A stretch of DNA of 64,000 bases from UBA7703 sp963667195 (lineage in GTDB: Bacteria > Bacillota > Clostridia > Christensenellales > CAG-138): assembly GCA_963667195.1 (NCBI GenBank), contig OY762962.1, forward strand, positions 2,852,001 to 2,916,000, read 5' to 3'. The notes beneath the pieces are model-generated. The model made no database searches and was not told the origin of the DNA. It saw only the letters and a list, made by a program, of their open reading frames with translations. Every line of letters begins with the position of its first letter. Position 1 is the stretch's first letter. Shown here piece by piece: positions 46,533 through 54,623 of this stretch. The translations under genes and the position numbers were made by a program.

Positions 46533-47456
46533 CTACTTTTTCAACTCAGTAATTTGGTTTATTGGAACTGTTGAAATAATACTTGCGCCAGAGATTGGTA
46601 TGTTGCTATTTTCATCGTTCGTATCAGAAAACCATTTCACAATATTCCGTGGGATATCTTTTCTTAGCGTCTGCAATGTATCAAGCTGTTCCCAACTATT
46701 TCGATTCTTCTTAGGCAACGAATTCGAAATCTGTTTCCCGTTTTCATAAATAGAATTTTTAAAACTCATAAAATGATTATCGACTGATAGTTCACTCGTT
46801 TTTGTAGACAAATGGTAGTTTTTAATATTATCTCGATTATCCTGGAAAGATTTTGCAACAGACTCGCCGAATGGTTCTTTGCGCCCCAAAGCCATGATAA
46901 ACGGATCCATCCATGGAATAGAATGTTTTAATATTTCTTTCTGGCTTTTAATATTAAATCTAGATAAATCGCGAACAGACTTTGGAGAGATAAATGAGCA
47001 CGCCCAATCCTCGGCATATGTTTTTATATCTAATTTCCGATCTCTTAGTTCTAATGCATTTGGAATAAAACTATAAATACAGTAGATTGGGACAAAAGCG
47101 TTTTTTCGAGCGAAATTAACAAGTTTCACTCGCTGCTCGCCGTTCTTATAGTCAAGGTGAAAGCAGTTCTGGGTTTTTGGATTTACGATTTTCGCTTGCA
47201 CAAGTAATGGGAGCCAGCTTCCTGGTTCTCCAATTAGCCATAGCCAGTCAGCTCCACTTTCCATACCTTCTTCGCGGCGATTAAATTTTTTTGTATAAAC
47301 AAAATCGCCAAATTCATCACTAATTGAAATTAGATGCATGTCAGTTAATGTCTCTTCCATTATTCCAAGCCGACTAATCATTCCTTTGTAAATAATGCGT
47401 TGAGTCCAATGTGCTCTATCTTGCAAATATAGACCGAATTCATCAATTTTTCTCAT
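46533..47456 (-). CDS. DUF6615-like protein with a possible nuclease fold, low GC
   Basis: 307 residues, clearly poorer in G+C than every neighbour and using AT-rich codons, which suggests recent acquisition. EETLTDMHLI near residue 35 and GADWLWLIGEPGSWLPLLVQAKI (about 88-110) resemble DUF6615; the E...D...QxK arrangement recalls a PD-(D/E)xK endonuclease core, but this is tentative. No signal peptide or membrane segment. It sits between EamA and two tRNA-Ser genes without an operon partner. The ATG is preceded by a poor ribosome site. Confidence 0.6.
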   Translation of the reverse strand: MRKIDEFGLYLQDRAHWTQRIIYKGMISRLGIMEETLTDMHLISISDEFGDFVYTKKFNRREEGMESGADWLWLIGEPGSWLPLLVQAKIVNPKTQNCFHLDYKNGEQRVKLVNFARKNAFVPIYCIYSFIPNALELRDRKLDIKTYAEDWACSFISPKSVRDLSRFNIKSQKEILKHSIPWMDPFIMALGRKEPFGESVAKSFQDNRDNIKNYHLSTKTSELSVDNHFMSFKNSIYENGKQISNSLPKKNRNSWEQLDTLQTLRKDIPRNIVKWFSDTNDENSNIPISGASIISTVPINQITELKK

Positions 47457-47523
47457 AAATCCTCAAACAGAAATATTTATTATAAATAATGTTTAAACTA
47501 GTATATCATTTTCGAAGGAACGT

Positions 47524-47553
47524 CAAAAGAGCATTCTCGCGAATGCTCTTTTG
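47524..47553 (-). terminator. Terminator of the tRNA-Ser pair
   Basis: Thirteen-base-pair perfect stem CAAAAGAGCATTC/GAATGCTCTTTTG with a 4-base loop. It begins directly after the CCA end of tRNA-Ser(GCU). Confidence 0.9.
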
Positions 47554-47646
47554 TGGCGGAGAAGGAGGGATTCGAACCCTCGCACCAGTTACCCCAGTCT
47601 ACTCCCTTAGCAGGGGAGCCCCTTACAGCCACTTGGGTACTTCTCC
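47554..47646 (-). tRNA. tRNA-Ser (anticodon GCU)
   Basis: Minus strand, 93 nt including encoded CCA. Acceptor GGAGAAG/CTTCTCC, anticodon loop CTGCTAA reading GCT, a long variable arm typical of serine tRNA, T-arm GAGGGTTCGAATCCCTC. Reads AGC and AGU codons. Confidence 0.97.
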
Positions 47647-47669
47647 ATATTCACTTTTTTCTCCGTTTT

Positions 47670-47758
47670 TGGCGGAGAGAGAGGGATTCGAACCCCCGGT
47701 GCCTTTCAGCATCACTGGTTTTCAAGACCAGCTCCATAAACCACTCGGACATCTCTCC
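47670..47758 (-). tRNA. tRNA-Ser (anticodon UGA)
   Basis: Minus strand, 89 nt including CCA. Acceptor GGAGAGA/TCTCTCC, anticodon stem CTGGT/ACCAG with loop CTTGAAA reading TGA, a long variable arm, T-arm GGGGGTTCGAATCCCTC with one mismatch. Reads UCA and other UCN codons. Upstream member of a two-tRNA transcript. Confidence 0.97.
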
Positions 47759-47776
47759 AAGATTTGCACCTAGAGA

Positions 47777-47806
47777 AGTATAGCAAATTCACCAAACGAT
47801 TGTCAA
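47777..47806 (-). promoter_or_regulatory. Promoter of the tRNA-Ser pair
   Basis: Minus strand: TTGACA, 18-bp spacer, TATACT, ending about 18 bp before tRNA-Ser(UGA). Confidence 0.85.
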
Positions 47807-47878
47807 CGCCTGAATCTCCATACTTTGACACATAGATTTGACATTGATGTGAAACTCTGGGTATTTTCGCTGAATTCA

Positions 47879-47907
47879 TTGCAGTCATCGGAATTATTTC
47901 ATATAAT
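47879..47907 (+). promoter_or_regulatory. Promoter of the small lipoprotein gene
   Basis: TTGCAG, 17-bp spacer, TATAAT; the start codon is 55 bp downstream. Confidence 0.75.
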
Positions 47908-47962
47908 AAATGCATTGTAGTGCGATTGAATATCGCGCCGGAAATAAGGAGTTTATCCATCC

Positions 47963-48355
47963 ATGCGAAAGTTCTTGACCGTTGCCCTTTCCTCGCTTGC
48001 GCTTCTTGTGTTACTGACAGCCTGCAAGACGGAATCGTCAACGATTTTAAACACCGGATCGAAGATATTTTACGGCGGAAGCCAAATCGAAACCACTGTT
48101 CGCGAGCTCAAGGTGGACGGCGGCACGACCAGCGCGCGCGTCCGCTTCCTCAACCTCGGCACCGAGGAACTCACGTCGATTCAAGCGCAGGTAGACTTCA
48201 TCGACGCGAAAGGTGAGGTCATTACGACCGTCGTCATCAGCGACACATTTGATACCCCTGTCGGCATCGGAGACAGCTTCAGCGAAACCGCGGAGTGCGA
48301 CAGCAATTCGCATATCAAGGGTGTTGTCGTTTCGGAATACAATCCGGAAAGCTGA
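47963..48355 (+). CDS. Small lipoprotein with FxLYD-like domain
   Basis: 130 residues. Signal peptide MRKFLTVALSSLALLVLLTAC with lipobox LTAC and Cys21 as the lipidation site. The mature part is a single beta-rich domain: VRELKVDGGTTSARVRFLNLGTEELTSIQAQVDFIDAKGE resembles FxLYD-type extracellular modules, followed by VGIGDSFSETAECDS. Role unknown. Monocistronic and convergent with the next gene with only six bases between them. Confidence 0.75.
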   Translation: MRKFLTVALSSLALLVLLTACKTESSTILNTGSKIFYGGSQIETTVRELKVDGGTTSARVRFLNLGTEELTSIQAQVDFIDAKGEVITTVVISDTFDTPVGIGDSFSETAECDSNSHIKGVVVSEYNPES

Positions 48356-48361
48356 TCCCGA

Positions 48362-49120
48362 CTAGCGTTTTTCCGTGTTAATGTTCGCTTTTCTTGCCTG
48401 GCTATGCTGAATCGCTCGCTGGATACGATAGCGCTTTCCGTCTTTGACGAAGTTCGCGCCCGTCTGTTTGAATCGAAACGGAACATTCGCCTCGATGCAC
48501 TGCCTGCGAATCTCTAGAATCCAATCGTAGTCGCAGGTGCGAGCCTCGTCGCCGGACTCTCCGCCGACAGTAACGCTCTCCACCCAATCACCAAGAAACG
48601 CGCTGAGGTCGAGCTGTTCCAATAGCGGCTCGCACACGATCATCTTGTGCCGGATCGGTGCTTCCCGAAAGACAGGAAGCCGTTCTTCCGCCTTTGCCTG
48701 ATTCTCCACCGTACAGCAGATGGATACATTCGGATATCCCTCTCCCCAATCCTCCGGCAAGCACTGCGCGAATCGTGTGATTCGTTTTGTAATAAACAGA
48801 AACTCACAGTCGCACCGTTCGCGCATCATGCGCCAGGCCTCCTGCCGCCAGCTATCCGCGTCCTCTAACAGAAAATCAGATGTAAAGCAGGCCCAGATGA
48901 AGCTGCCCGACGGGATTTTGTAGGAACCGTCCCGCGCGTGAGAAACAGGCAAATAGAACCCGCTCGTCTTTGTGACGATGCTCGCATCCTTGCCGTGCTT
49001 TCCGTCCGTGCGGTAAACATAGCAGTGCGCGCACCCGGCTGATAGCTTGTGGCAACCGTGCCAGGGGTTCCAGTTTACCCCGCCGCCATAGGTAATCTTT
49101 TCCGCAATCCGCTCTTCCAT
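48362..49120 (-). CDS. DUF5131 (phage Gp37/Gp68-like) protein
   Basis: 252 residues from ATG 49120; the frame stays open to a GTG at 49171. WNPWHGCHKLSAGCAHCYVYR carries a Cx6Cx2C pattern, and EFLFITKRITRF, VSICCTVENQ and VTVGGESGDEARTCDYDWI match the family first described in phage. Members are thought to be radical-SAM-like, but activity has not been assigned to my knowledge. No other phage gene is nearby, so this is a stand-alone chromosomal copy. Confidence 0.8.
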   Translation of the reverse strand: MEERIAEKITYGGGVNWNPWHGCHKLSAGCAHCYVYRTDGKHGKDASIVTKTSGFYLPVSHARDGSYKIPSGSFIWACFTSDFLLEDADSWRQEAWRMMRERCDCEFLFITKRITRFAQCLPEDWGEGYPNVSICCTVENQAKAEERLPVFREAPIRHKMIVCEPLLEQLDLSAFLGDWVESVTVGGESGDEARTCDYDWILEIRRQCIEANVPFRFKQTGANFVKDGKRYRIQRAIQHSQARKANINTEKR

Positions 49121-49223
49121 CGTGACCAGATTCCCGTCTTTCACTTTCGTTTTTCGCTCAAACGTATACACAAATCCGCGTTGCGGTTTGCTTTTACGTC
49201 ACGTTGGTTCACATTTGGTTTCA

Positions 49224-49253
49224 TTGACAATCGTATCATTCACACAGTATAAT
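49224..49253 (+). promoter_or_regulatory. Promoter of the UPF0316 gene
   Basis: TTGACA, 18-bp spacer, TATAAT; then an AAAGGAGGT ribosome site at about 49263-49271. Confidence 0.85.
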
Positions 49254-49278
49254 CGGCAAGCTGAAAGGAGGTTGAACC

Positions 49279-49869
49279 ATGAATGAATTCTTACAGGCGA
49301 TTGAAACATTCGCCAAAGGTTCGACAATCTGGGTTTATCTCTTCATTTTCTTCGGAAAGATTCTCGAGGTGTCGTTTGGCACACTTCGTATCGTTTTGAT
49401 CAACCGCGGTGAGCGTACGATTGGCTCCCTGATTGCCGTGATTGAAATCACGCTTTGGTTGATTGTCGCGAGCAGCGTCTTGACCGGGTTTAAGGAAGAT
49501 TTCCTCAAGGGAATTGTCTACGCGGTCGCGTTTGCCTGCGGCAACTACATCGGCAGCTGGCTTGACGAGCTGCTTGCGTTCGGGCTAAGCTCCATGCAGG
49601 TGGTGTTGCCTGATCTTGCCACCGCAAGAGAAGCGGAAGCTTGCCTGCGCGAAAAAGGCTTTGGCATGACCACCATCGATGCGCACGGTCGCGATGACGA
49701 CCGCAGCATCCTGATCATGACCATGCAGAGAAAGCGCCTTCCGGAAGCGATTGCAACGCTGGAAGAGCACTGCAACGGCGCGGTCGTCACGGTGACGGAC
49801 ATCAAGGCACAGCGCGGCGGATATCTCGAGCGCGCGATTCGCGGAGGTCAACTCCGCGACGGGAAATAA
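49279..49869 (+). CDS. UPF0316/DUF2179 membrane protein
   Basis: 196 residues. Three transmembrane helices in the first 100 residues (FFGKILEVSFGTLRIVLINRGERTIGSLIAVIE is the conserved UPF0316 block) and a C-terminal DUF2179 domain (about 105-185) with ARE AEACLREKGFGMTTIDAHGRD. Function unknown; DUF2179 domains are small soluble modules of suspected ligand-binding role. Single gene between its own promoter and terminator. Confidence 0.88.
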   Translation: MNEFLQAIETFAKGSTIWVYLFIFFGKILEVSFGTLRIVLINRGERTIGSLIAVIEITLWLIVASSVLTGFKEDFLKGIVYAVAFACGNYIGSWLDELLAFGLSSMQVVLPDLATAREAEACLREKGFGMTTIDAHGRDDDRSILIMTMQRKRLPEAIATLEEHCNGAVVTVTDIKAQRGGYLERAIRGGQLRDGK

Positions 49870-49880
49870 CAGAACAAACG

Positions 49881-49900
49881 GAACCGCCTTCGGGCGGTTC
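49881..49900 (+). terminator. Terminator after the UPF0316 gene
   Basis: GAACCGCC/GGCGGTTC with a TTCG tetraloop and TTTATAT tail. Confidence 0.85.
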
Positions 49901-49922
49901 TTTATATAACTGCCGGGAAACG

Positions 49923-51395
49923 TCAGCGCAACTGCTTCGCAATCTGAATCGAAAGCATGAGGTGCAGGATCGACCGGTTCTCATCGTCCAGATCCAACCC
50001 AAACTGCGTCTTGATCCGATCCAATCGATACAGAAATGTACTCCGGTGAATAAACAGCGTGCCCGCGGTCTTTACCGCGTTGAAATGATGCTTCACATAC
50101 TGCTCCATCGTTTCCAGATAGTACGTTTTGTGCTGAAGATCAAATCTCGCAATCGCACGAACGGAACGCAGGCAGACTAACTCTTTCGGTACTTCCGCAA
50201 GTGAACCGGAAATGATCTCCTCCTCAATCCCGTCAAAGAATGCCGAAACACCGCCGGAGCTTGCCGTGCGGTTGAGTGCCCGCTTTGCGAGTGAGAGCCT
50301 TTGCGGGAGCATCGCAAATCCATCCAGCGCTTCGCAAACGCCGATCTTCAGCTTCTGCGTTTTCGCGATGCCGCGCAGCCGCTTGATGAGCGCTTCCTCA
50401 TTTAACAAGCTTGTGCGCACGATTGCGACTATCACGGAAGAAGCTGTAAACACGCAAGAACCTTCCAGCGCACGCTCCAATTCGTCACAGATGGCATCCG
50501 CGCGAGCTACGCGTAGGTCTCCATCATCCGGTTCCATCGCGAGAACCGCATATTCGTCCGCATCGCTCCAACCAAGCTGCACGAGCTGTTCCAGTGTCGC
50601 TTGCTCCGGCTGATCCTGCGAAAGCAGCTCCCGCAGTAAATGCGCGACCGCCTCGTTTTCGCGATGCGCACGATCCGCGCCAAGGCGTATGTTCCGCTGC
50701 GATAACATCAATTTGAGATAGCCGGACAGCGATTCAAACACGATCTCGTCGCTTGCGTAGAGCGGGCGGTCGGCTGCCGCGCAGAGCAAGGTGTAGCGGG
50801 TCTCGCCTGTCGAATACCGCGCAAACAGCGCGCTTGGCGCGCTCGTATCTCCCAGCTTTTGTACACTGCCGGAATCAATCCGGTCATCCTTTTTCGCAAT
50901 CCTGCCAGACAGCGAAGCGATCAAATCCATATCCACGCGTTCCGACTGCGCGACGATGTGCCCGCGCTCGTCAAGCAGCGCAATCGGGTTTTGCAGCATG
51001 TCGGAGGCACGCGTTAACAGCTCTTCCACCTCTACCCCGGTTTCGGCGGCTTGCCGCAGGCTCTGCGTCCAATCGTCGAGTCGGTCAAACAACCGCTGCA
51101 CGAAATTCAGAATCGCGCTCTTCTGCTCGTATTCCGGCAAAACGCAGAGATCGAACGCGTCAAACGCCTTCGCGTCGGGCTGACCAATGCAGAGGAAAAG
51201 CGGCTCCGGTTGCGCGGCACTCTTTAGAAGATTCAGCTCCGTCGCATCGCAAACGATGATACGCGCGCCAATCTTACGTTCGCCGCGCTCAAACAGAAGC
51301 GGTCGCCCGACCGCCTGCTGTGGAGCGTAAATATGCTCCTCCAAATTCGGATAACGGTAGCGAAGTTCGCTTCGAATAAACTCTTTTTGAATCAT
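49923..51395 (-). CDS. PucR/CdaR-family transcriptional regulator
   Basis: 490 residues. The C-terminal PucR-type helix-turn-helix is clear: TAGTLFIHRSTFLYRLDRIKTQFGLDLDD followed by a helical end. The N-terminal 110 residues resemble the purine-catabolism-type sensor domain, followed by a GAF-like middle (LLDERGHIVAQSERVD). ATG 51395 has AAGGAG upstream; the frame is open 68 codons further, through the promoter region. It faces the corrinoid/THF operon across 145 bp and is its probable regulator. Effector unknown. Confidence 0.88.
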   Translation of the reverse strand: MIQKEFIRSELRYRYPNLEEHIYAPQQAVGRPLLFERGERKIGARIIVCDATELNLLKSAAQPEPLFLCIGQPDAKAFDAFDLCVLPEYEQKSAILNFVQRLFDRLDDWTQSLRQAAETGVEVEELLTRASDMLQNPIALLDERGHIVAQSERVDMDLIASLSGRIAKKDDRIDSGSVQKLGDTSAPSALFARYSTGETRYTLLCAAADRPLYASDEIVFESLSGYLKLMLSQRNIRLGADRAHRENEAVAHLLRELLSQDQPEQATLEQLVQLGWSDADEYAVLAMEPDDGDLRVARADAICDELERALEGSCVFTASSVIVAIVRTSLLNEEALIKRLRGIAKTQKLKIGVCEALDGFAMLPQRLSLAKRALNRTASSGGVSAFFDGIEEEIISGSLAEVPKELVCLRSVRAIARFDLQHKTYYLETMEQYVKHHFNAVKTAGTLFIHRSTFLYRLDRIKTQFGLDLDDENRSILHLMLSIQIAKQLR

Positions 51396-51430
51396 TGATA
51401 GCTCCTTGCTACACAGTGTAGGATGTATTG

Positions 51431-51459
51431 TTGAAAATGTCAAATAAATGTGGTATATC
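51431..51459 (+). promoter_or_regulatory. Promoter of the corrinoid/THF operon
   Basis: TTGAAA, 17-bp spacer, TATATC, in the AT-rich divergent region with the PucR-type gene. A second TATGAT lies about 20-25 bp downstream. Confidence 0.6.
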
Positions 51460-51540
51460 TTAGAAATATATGATTTGTTATGATAGAAAGAAATCAACAA
51501 ATCGCAATTATATGCGCAATATAGGCAAGGAGCACAAACC

Positions 51541-52347
51541 ATGATCGTCATCGGAGAAAAATGCAACGGTTTCATACCTTCTGTCGGAAAAGCCATCAAG
51601 GAGCGCGACGAAGCATACCTTCGCGACCTCGCAATTCGTCAGGAGGAAGCAGGCGCGGATTATTTGGATGTCTGCGCCGCAGTGGATAGCGAAGTAGAGG
51701 CGGAAGCACTGCTCTGGCTGGCGCAGCTTGTCGAGAGCGCATCCTCTCTGCCGCTCTGCATCGATTCTCCGAACCCCGCCGTGCTCGCGCAAGTGCTTCC
51801 GCACTGCAAACGCGCGGGCATCGTCAACTCCGTTTCGATGGAGAGCGGAAAGATCGAGACCATTTTCCCGCTGATCGCCAATACAAAATGGAAGATCATC
51901 GCGCTCACCTGCACCAACTCCGGCGTACCGGAGAGCGCGGAAGGAAGACTCGCCATCTTCGAGCAAATCCGCACCGCCGCAAAGGAATACGGCATTTCGG
52001 AAGACCGCCTGCTCATCGACCCGATCGTGCACACGCTCTCGACGGATGAACACGCGCTCTCCACCTTTGCAGCCTGCGCAAAGGAAATCCGCGCGCGCTC
52101 CAACGGCGCGCATGTCGTGAGCGGACTTTCGAACATTTCCTTCGGCTTACCTTCGCGTCCGGTCATCAACCACGCGTTCCTCACGCTCGCCATGCAGGCC
52201 GGTATGAATGCCGCGATCATGGACGTACTCGATCGCGAGATGGTCGGGCTCCTGTACGCGACAAATGCGCTGCTCGGTGAAGATGAATACTGCATGGACT
52301 ATATCACGGCATTTCGTGAAGGCAAGTTCGGCGTCAAGAAGAATTGA
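51541..52347 (+). CDS. Methyltetrahydrofolate:corrinoid methyltransferase (MtgA/AcsE-like)
   Basis: 268 residues with the pterin-binding TIM barrel of dihydropteroate synthase/MetH type: MIVIGEKCNGFIPSVGKAI, QEEAGADYLDVCAAVDS (pterin-site Asp), LPLCIDSPNP, IVNSVSME, and VVSGLSNISFGLP. It should move a methyl group between a corrinoid protein and THF. The next gene encodes that corrinoid protein. MtgA-type methyltransferases fit better than AcsE because no CO dehydrogenase genes are near. AAGGAG precedes the ATG. Confidence 0.9.
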   Translation: MIVIGEKCNGFIPSVGKAIKERDEAYLRDLAIRQEEAGADYLDVCAAVDSEVEAEALLWLAQLVESASSLPLCIDSPNPAVLAQVLPHCKRAGIVNSVSMESGKIETIFPLIANTKWKIIALTCTNSGVPESAEGRLAIFEQIRTAAKEYGISEDRLLIDPIVHTLSTDEHALSTFAACAKEIRARSNGAHVVSGLSNISFGLPSRPVINHAFLTLAMQAGMNAAIMDVLDREMVGLLYATNALLGEDEYCMDYITAFREGKFGVKKN

Positions 52348-52380
52348 TTTTATTAAGAATCAGGTTTGCGAGAGGATTTT

Positions 52381-53016
52381 ATGGGAAAAATAGAAGAGAT
52401 TTTTACTGCGATCGAGACCGGAAAAGCGAAGATCATCGCGGAGCTTGTGCAGTCCGCCATCGACGAGGGCGTTGGACCGATGGAGATTCTCAACCACGGC
52501 ATGGTGGACGCGATGACGCTCATCGGCGAGCGATTCAGCCGCGGAGAAGCGTTTGTGCCGGAGATGCTGATCTCCGCCCGCACGATGAAGAAGGGCGTCG
52601 AGGTGCTCAAACCGTATCTCGCCAAGGATGCGACCACGAGCTTCGGTACCGCGGTCATCGGCACCGTGCAGGGAGACATGCACGACATCGGCAAGAACCT
52701 GGTCGCGATGATGATCGAAAGCGCAGGCTTCGAGGTAGTTGATCTGGAGGTGGACGTGCCGTTGGAGCGGTTTGTCGAGGCGATTCAAACGCACCCGAAC
52801 GTCCGCATCGTTGCACTCTCCACTCTGCTGACGACGACCATGCCCGCCATGAAGCGCATCGTCGCGGGATTAAACGAGCTGGAGAACCGCAGCACGTTTC
52901 GCGTGATGGTCGGCGGTGCTCCGATTACGGAAGAATTCGCGCGCTCCATCGGTGCAGACGGCTACTCGCCGGATGCCGCCGCGGCGGCTGCTCTCGCCAA
53001 ATCTCTCGCGGGTTGA
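52381..53016 (+). CDS. Corrinoid (cobalamin-binding) methyl carrier protein
   Basis: 211 residues. N-terminal helical cap domain (about 1-90, AIDEGVGPMEILNHGMVDAM) and C-terminal B12-binding Rossmann domain with GDMHDIGKNLVAMM, the DxHxxG motif whose His ligates cobalt. Methyl carrier between a substrate methyltransferase and the preceding MtgA-like enzyme. ATG 52381 has GAGAGGA upstream; an in-frame TTG five codons earlier overlaps that site. MtbC/MttC/MtgC-like; the substrate cannot be inferred. Confidence 0.93.
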   Translation: MGKIEEIFTAIETGKAKIIAELVQSAIDEGVGPMEILNHGMVDAMTLIGERFSRGEAFVPEMLISARTMKKGVEVLKPYLAKDATTSFGTAVIGTVQGDMHDIGKNLVAMMIESAGFEVVDLEVDVPLERFVEAIQTHPNVRIVALSTLLTTTMPAMKRIVAGLNELENRSTFRVMVGGAPITEEFARSIGADGYSPDAAAAAALAKSLAG

Positions 53017-53027
53017 GGAATATAATC

Positions 53028-54611
53028 ATGGATTGCCGCGTGCTGTTTTTGCCGAATCACATTGAAGTCAGCGTGCCCTCTGGTACGCTTCTTTTGAACG
53101 CGGCAAAATCAGCGGACGTTTACATCGATGTCCCCTGCGGCGGAAACGGCACGTGCGGCAAGTGCAGTGTCTTGTTGGATCAAAACGGTAACGTCACTCG
53201 CGTGCTCGCTTGCAAGGCTCCGGTTTTGCAGGATTGCACCGTCACGCTGCCGCAAGCAGCTCAGCTGGACACGCTTCGCTTCGGAGCAGAGCGCGTGGTT
53301 GAATTTGCACCATATTCCAATTCACAAGAATCAGTTGACGGCGCCTGCTTTGCGGCATTTGATCTTGGAACAACAAGCATCGTATGTTACCTGCTGGACG
53401 GAACGACTGGCGAGCAGATCGCGTCCTGCGGCATGCAAAACCCACAATCGTCCTACGGTGCGGACGTGATCACGCGCGGAAACTATGTGCTCACGAGCGA
53501 TGAGCCGAACGCACTGCGTGACAGCGCGATTCTTGCGCTCAATTCGCTCATCGAGCGCACGACGCGTTCCGCGGGTCGCTCGCAAGAGCAGGTCACGCTC
53601 GTCTCCATCGTAGGAAATACAGTGATGCATCATATTCTTCTCGGTCTACCGTTGGAACAACTGGTGCGCGCGCCGTATCTGCCGTTTGTGCGGGAGCATC
53701 GTGTGCTCCGCGCGGAAGAGCTGAATCTTCACATCCACGCAGATGCGCCCGTTCTGATTGCCCCGGTGATCGGCGGATTTGTCGGCGCGGACACCGTCGC
53801 CTGCCTCACCGCGACCGCGTTTGATGCGATCAAAGCGACGACGCTGCTTTTGGATATCGGCACCAATGGCGAGCTTGCCTGTACGGACGGTGTTCGCCGC
53901 GTTTGCTGCTCCACGGCGGCAGGGCCCGCGTTTGAAGGCGCGAACATCTCCTGCGGCATGCGCGCAGAGAGCGGCGCCATCGATCATGTTTGGATCGAGA
54001 GCGAGTCGCTCGCGTTTTCAACGATTGAAGGAGCTCCCGCGCGCGGCATCTGCGGCAGCGGGCTCATCGATCTCGTGGCCGTTCTTCTGCGCCTCGGCAC
54101 AATCGATGAAACCGGACGATTTTTGGAGGAATCGAGCCTCTCCGATCAACTCTATAAAGAAGAAAACGGTTCATACTCATTTTGGATAGAACGCGAAAAA
54201 AAACGAGTGTCTCTTTCACAAAAAGATGTGCGGGAACTTCAGCTTGGCAAAGCCGCGATCCGTGCGGGAATCGAGACGCTGCTAGCAACGCTCTCACTCC
54301 GAACGGATCAAATCGAACGCGTGTTGCTTGCGGGTGCGTTCGGCAGTCATATCTCCTCGGACGCGCTCTGCGACATAGGCCTCCTGCCGGAAGCGTTTCG
54401 CAATCGGGTCGAAAGCATCGGCAACGCCGCTGGCGAAGGAGCGAAGATTTACGCGAGGAATTACGCTTTGTTTTTACAAAGTGAACCGATCGCGCGCGAA
54501 ACGGAATATATCGAGCTCATGCAATCCGGCACGTTTACTGAGCATTTTGTCGAGGCGATGGCGTTTCCCGAACACAACGCGCAAGAAGCCGAATTTCAAG
54601 TTGACAGATAA
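53028..54611 (+). CDS. Reductive activator of corrinoid proteins (RACo, DUF4445)
   Basis: 527 residues. N-terminal [2Fe-2S] ferredoxin domain with CGGNGTCGKCSVLL and a fourth Cys in LACKAPV; then a middle domain and the ASKHA ATPase domain (FDLGTTSIVCYLLDG, VSIVGNTVMHHILLG, LLLDIGTNGELAC, LLAGAFGSH). It re-reduces accidentally oxidised Co(II) corrinoid to Co(I) at the cost of ATP. Adjacent to its presumed client. ATG 53028 is preferred over an in-frame TTG at 53013 that lies in the ribosome site. Confidence 0.93.
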   Translation: MDCRVLFLPNHIEVSVPSGTLLLNAAKSADVYIDVPCGGNGTCGKCSVLLDQNGNVTRVLACKAPVLQDCTVTLPQAAQLDTLRFGAERVVEFAPYSNSQESVDGACFAAFDLGTTSIVCYLLDGTTGEQIASCGMQNPQSSYGADVITRGNYVLTSDEPNALRDSAILALNSLIERTTRSAGRSQEQVTLVSIVGNTVMHHILLGLPLEQLVRAPYLPFVREHRVLRAEELNLHIHADAPVLIAPVIGGFVGADTVACLTATAFDAIKATTLLLDIGTNGELACTDGVRRVCCSTAAGPAFEGANISCGMRAESGAIDHVWIESESLAFSTIEGAPARGICGSGLIDLVAVLLRLGTIDETGRFLEESSLSDQLYKEENGSYSFWIEREKKRVSLSQKDVRELQLGKAAIRAGIETLLATLSLRTDQIERVLLAGAFGSHISSDALCDIGLLPEAFRNRVESIGNAAGEGAKIYARNYALFLQSEPIARETEYIELMQSGTFTEHFVEAMAFPEHNAQEAEFQVDR

Positions 54612-54623
54612 GGATAGAGTTTT

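Noticed and set aside
46533..47456. A full defence system around the nuclease-like gene
   Set aside because: It has no partner gene (helicase, methyltransferase, toxin or antitoxin) on either side; only a lone gene can be supported.
46372..47553. Integrated element bounded by tRNA-derived att repeats
   Set aside because: I looked for a copy of the tRNA-Ser 3' end on the far side of the low-GC gene and saw none; there is no integrase gene either.
48362..49120. Prophage region, from the Gp37/Gp68-type gene
   Set aside because: No integrase, terminase, capsid or lysis gene lies nearby; a single phage-associated family is not enough.
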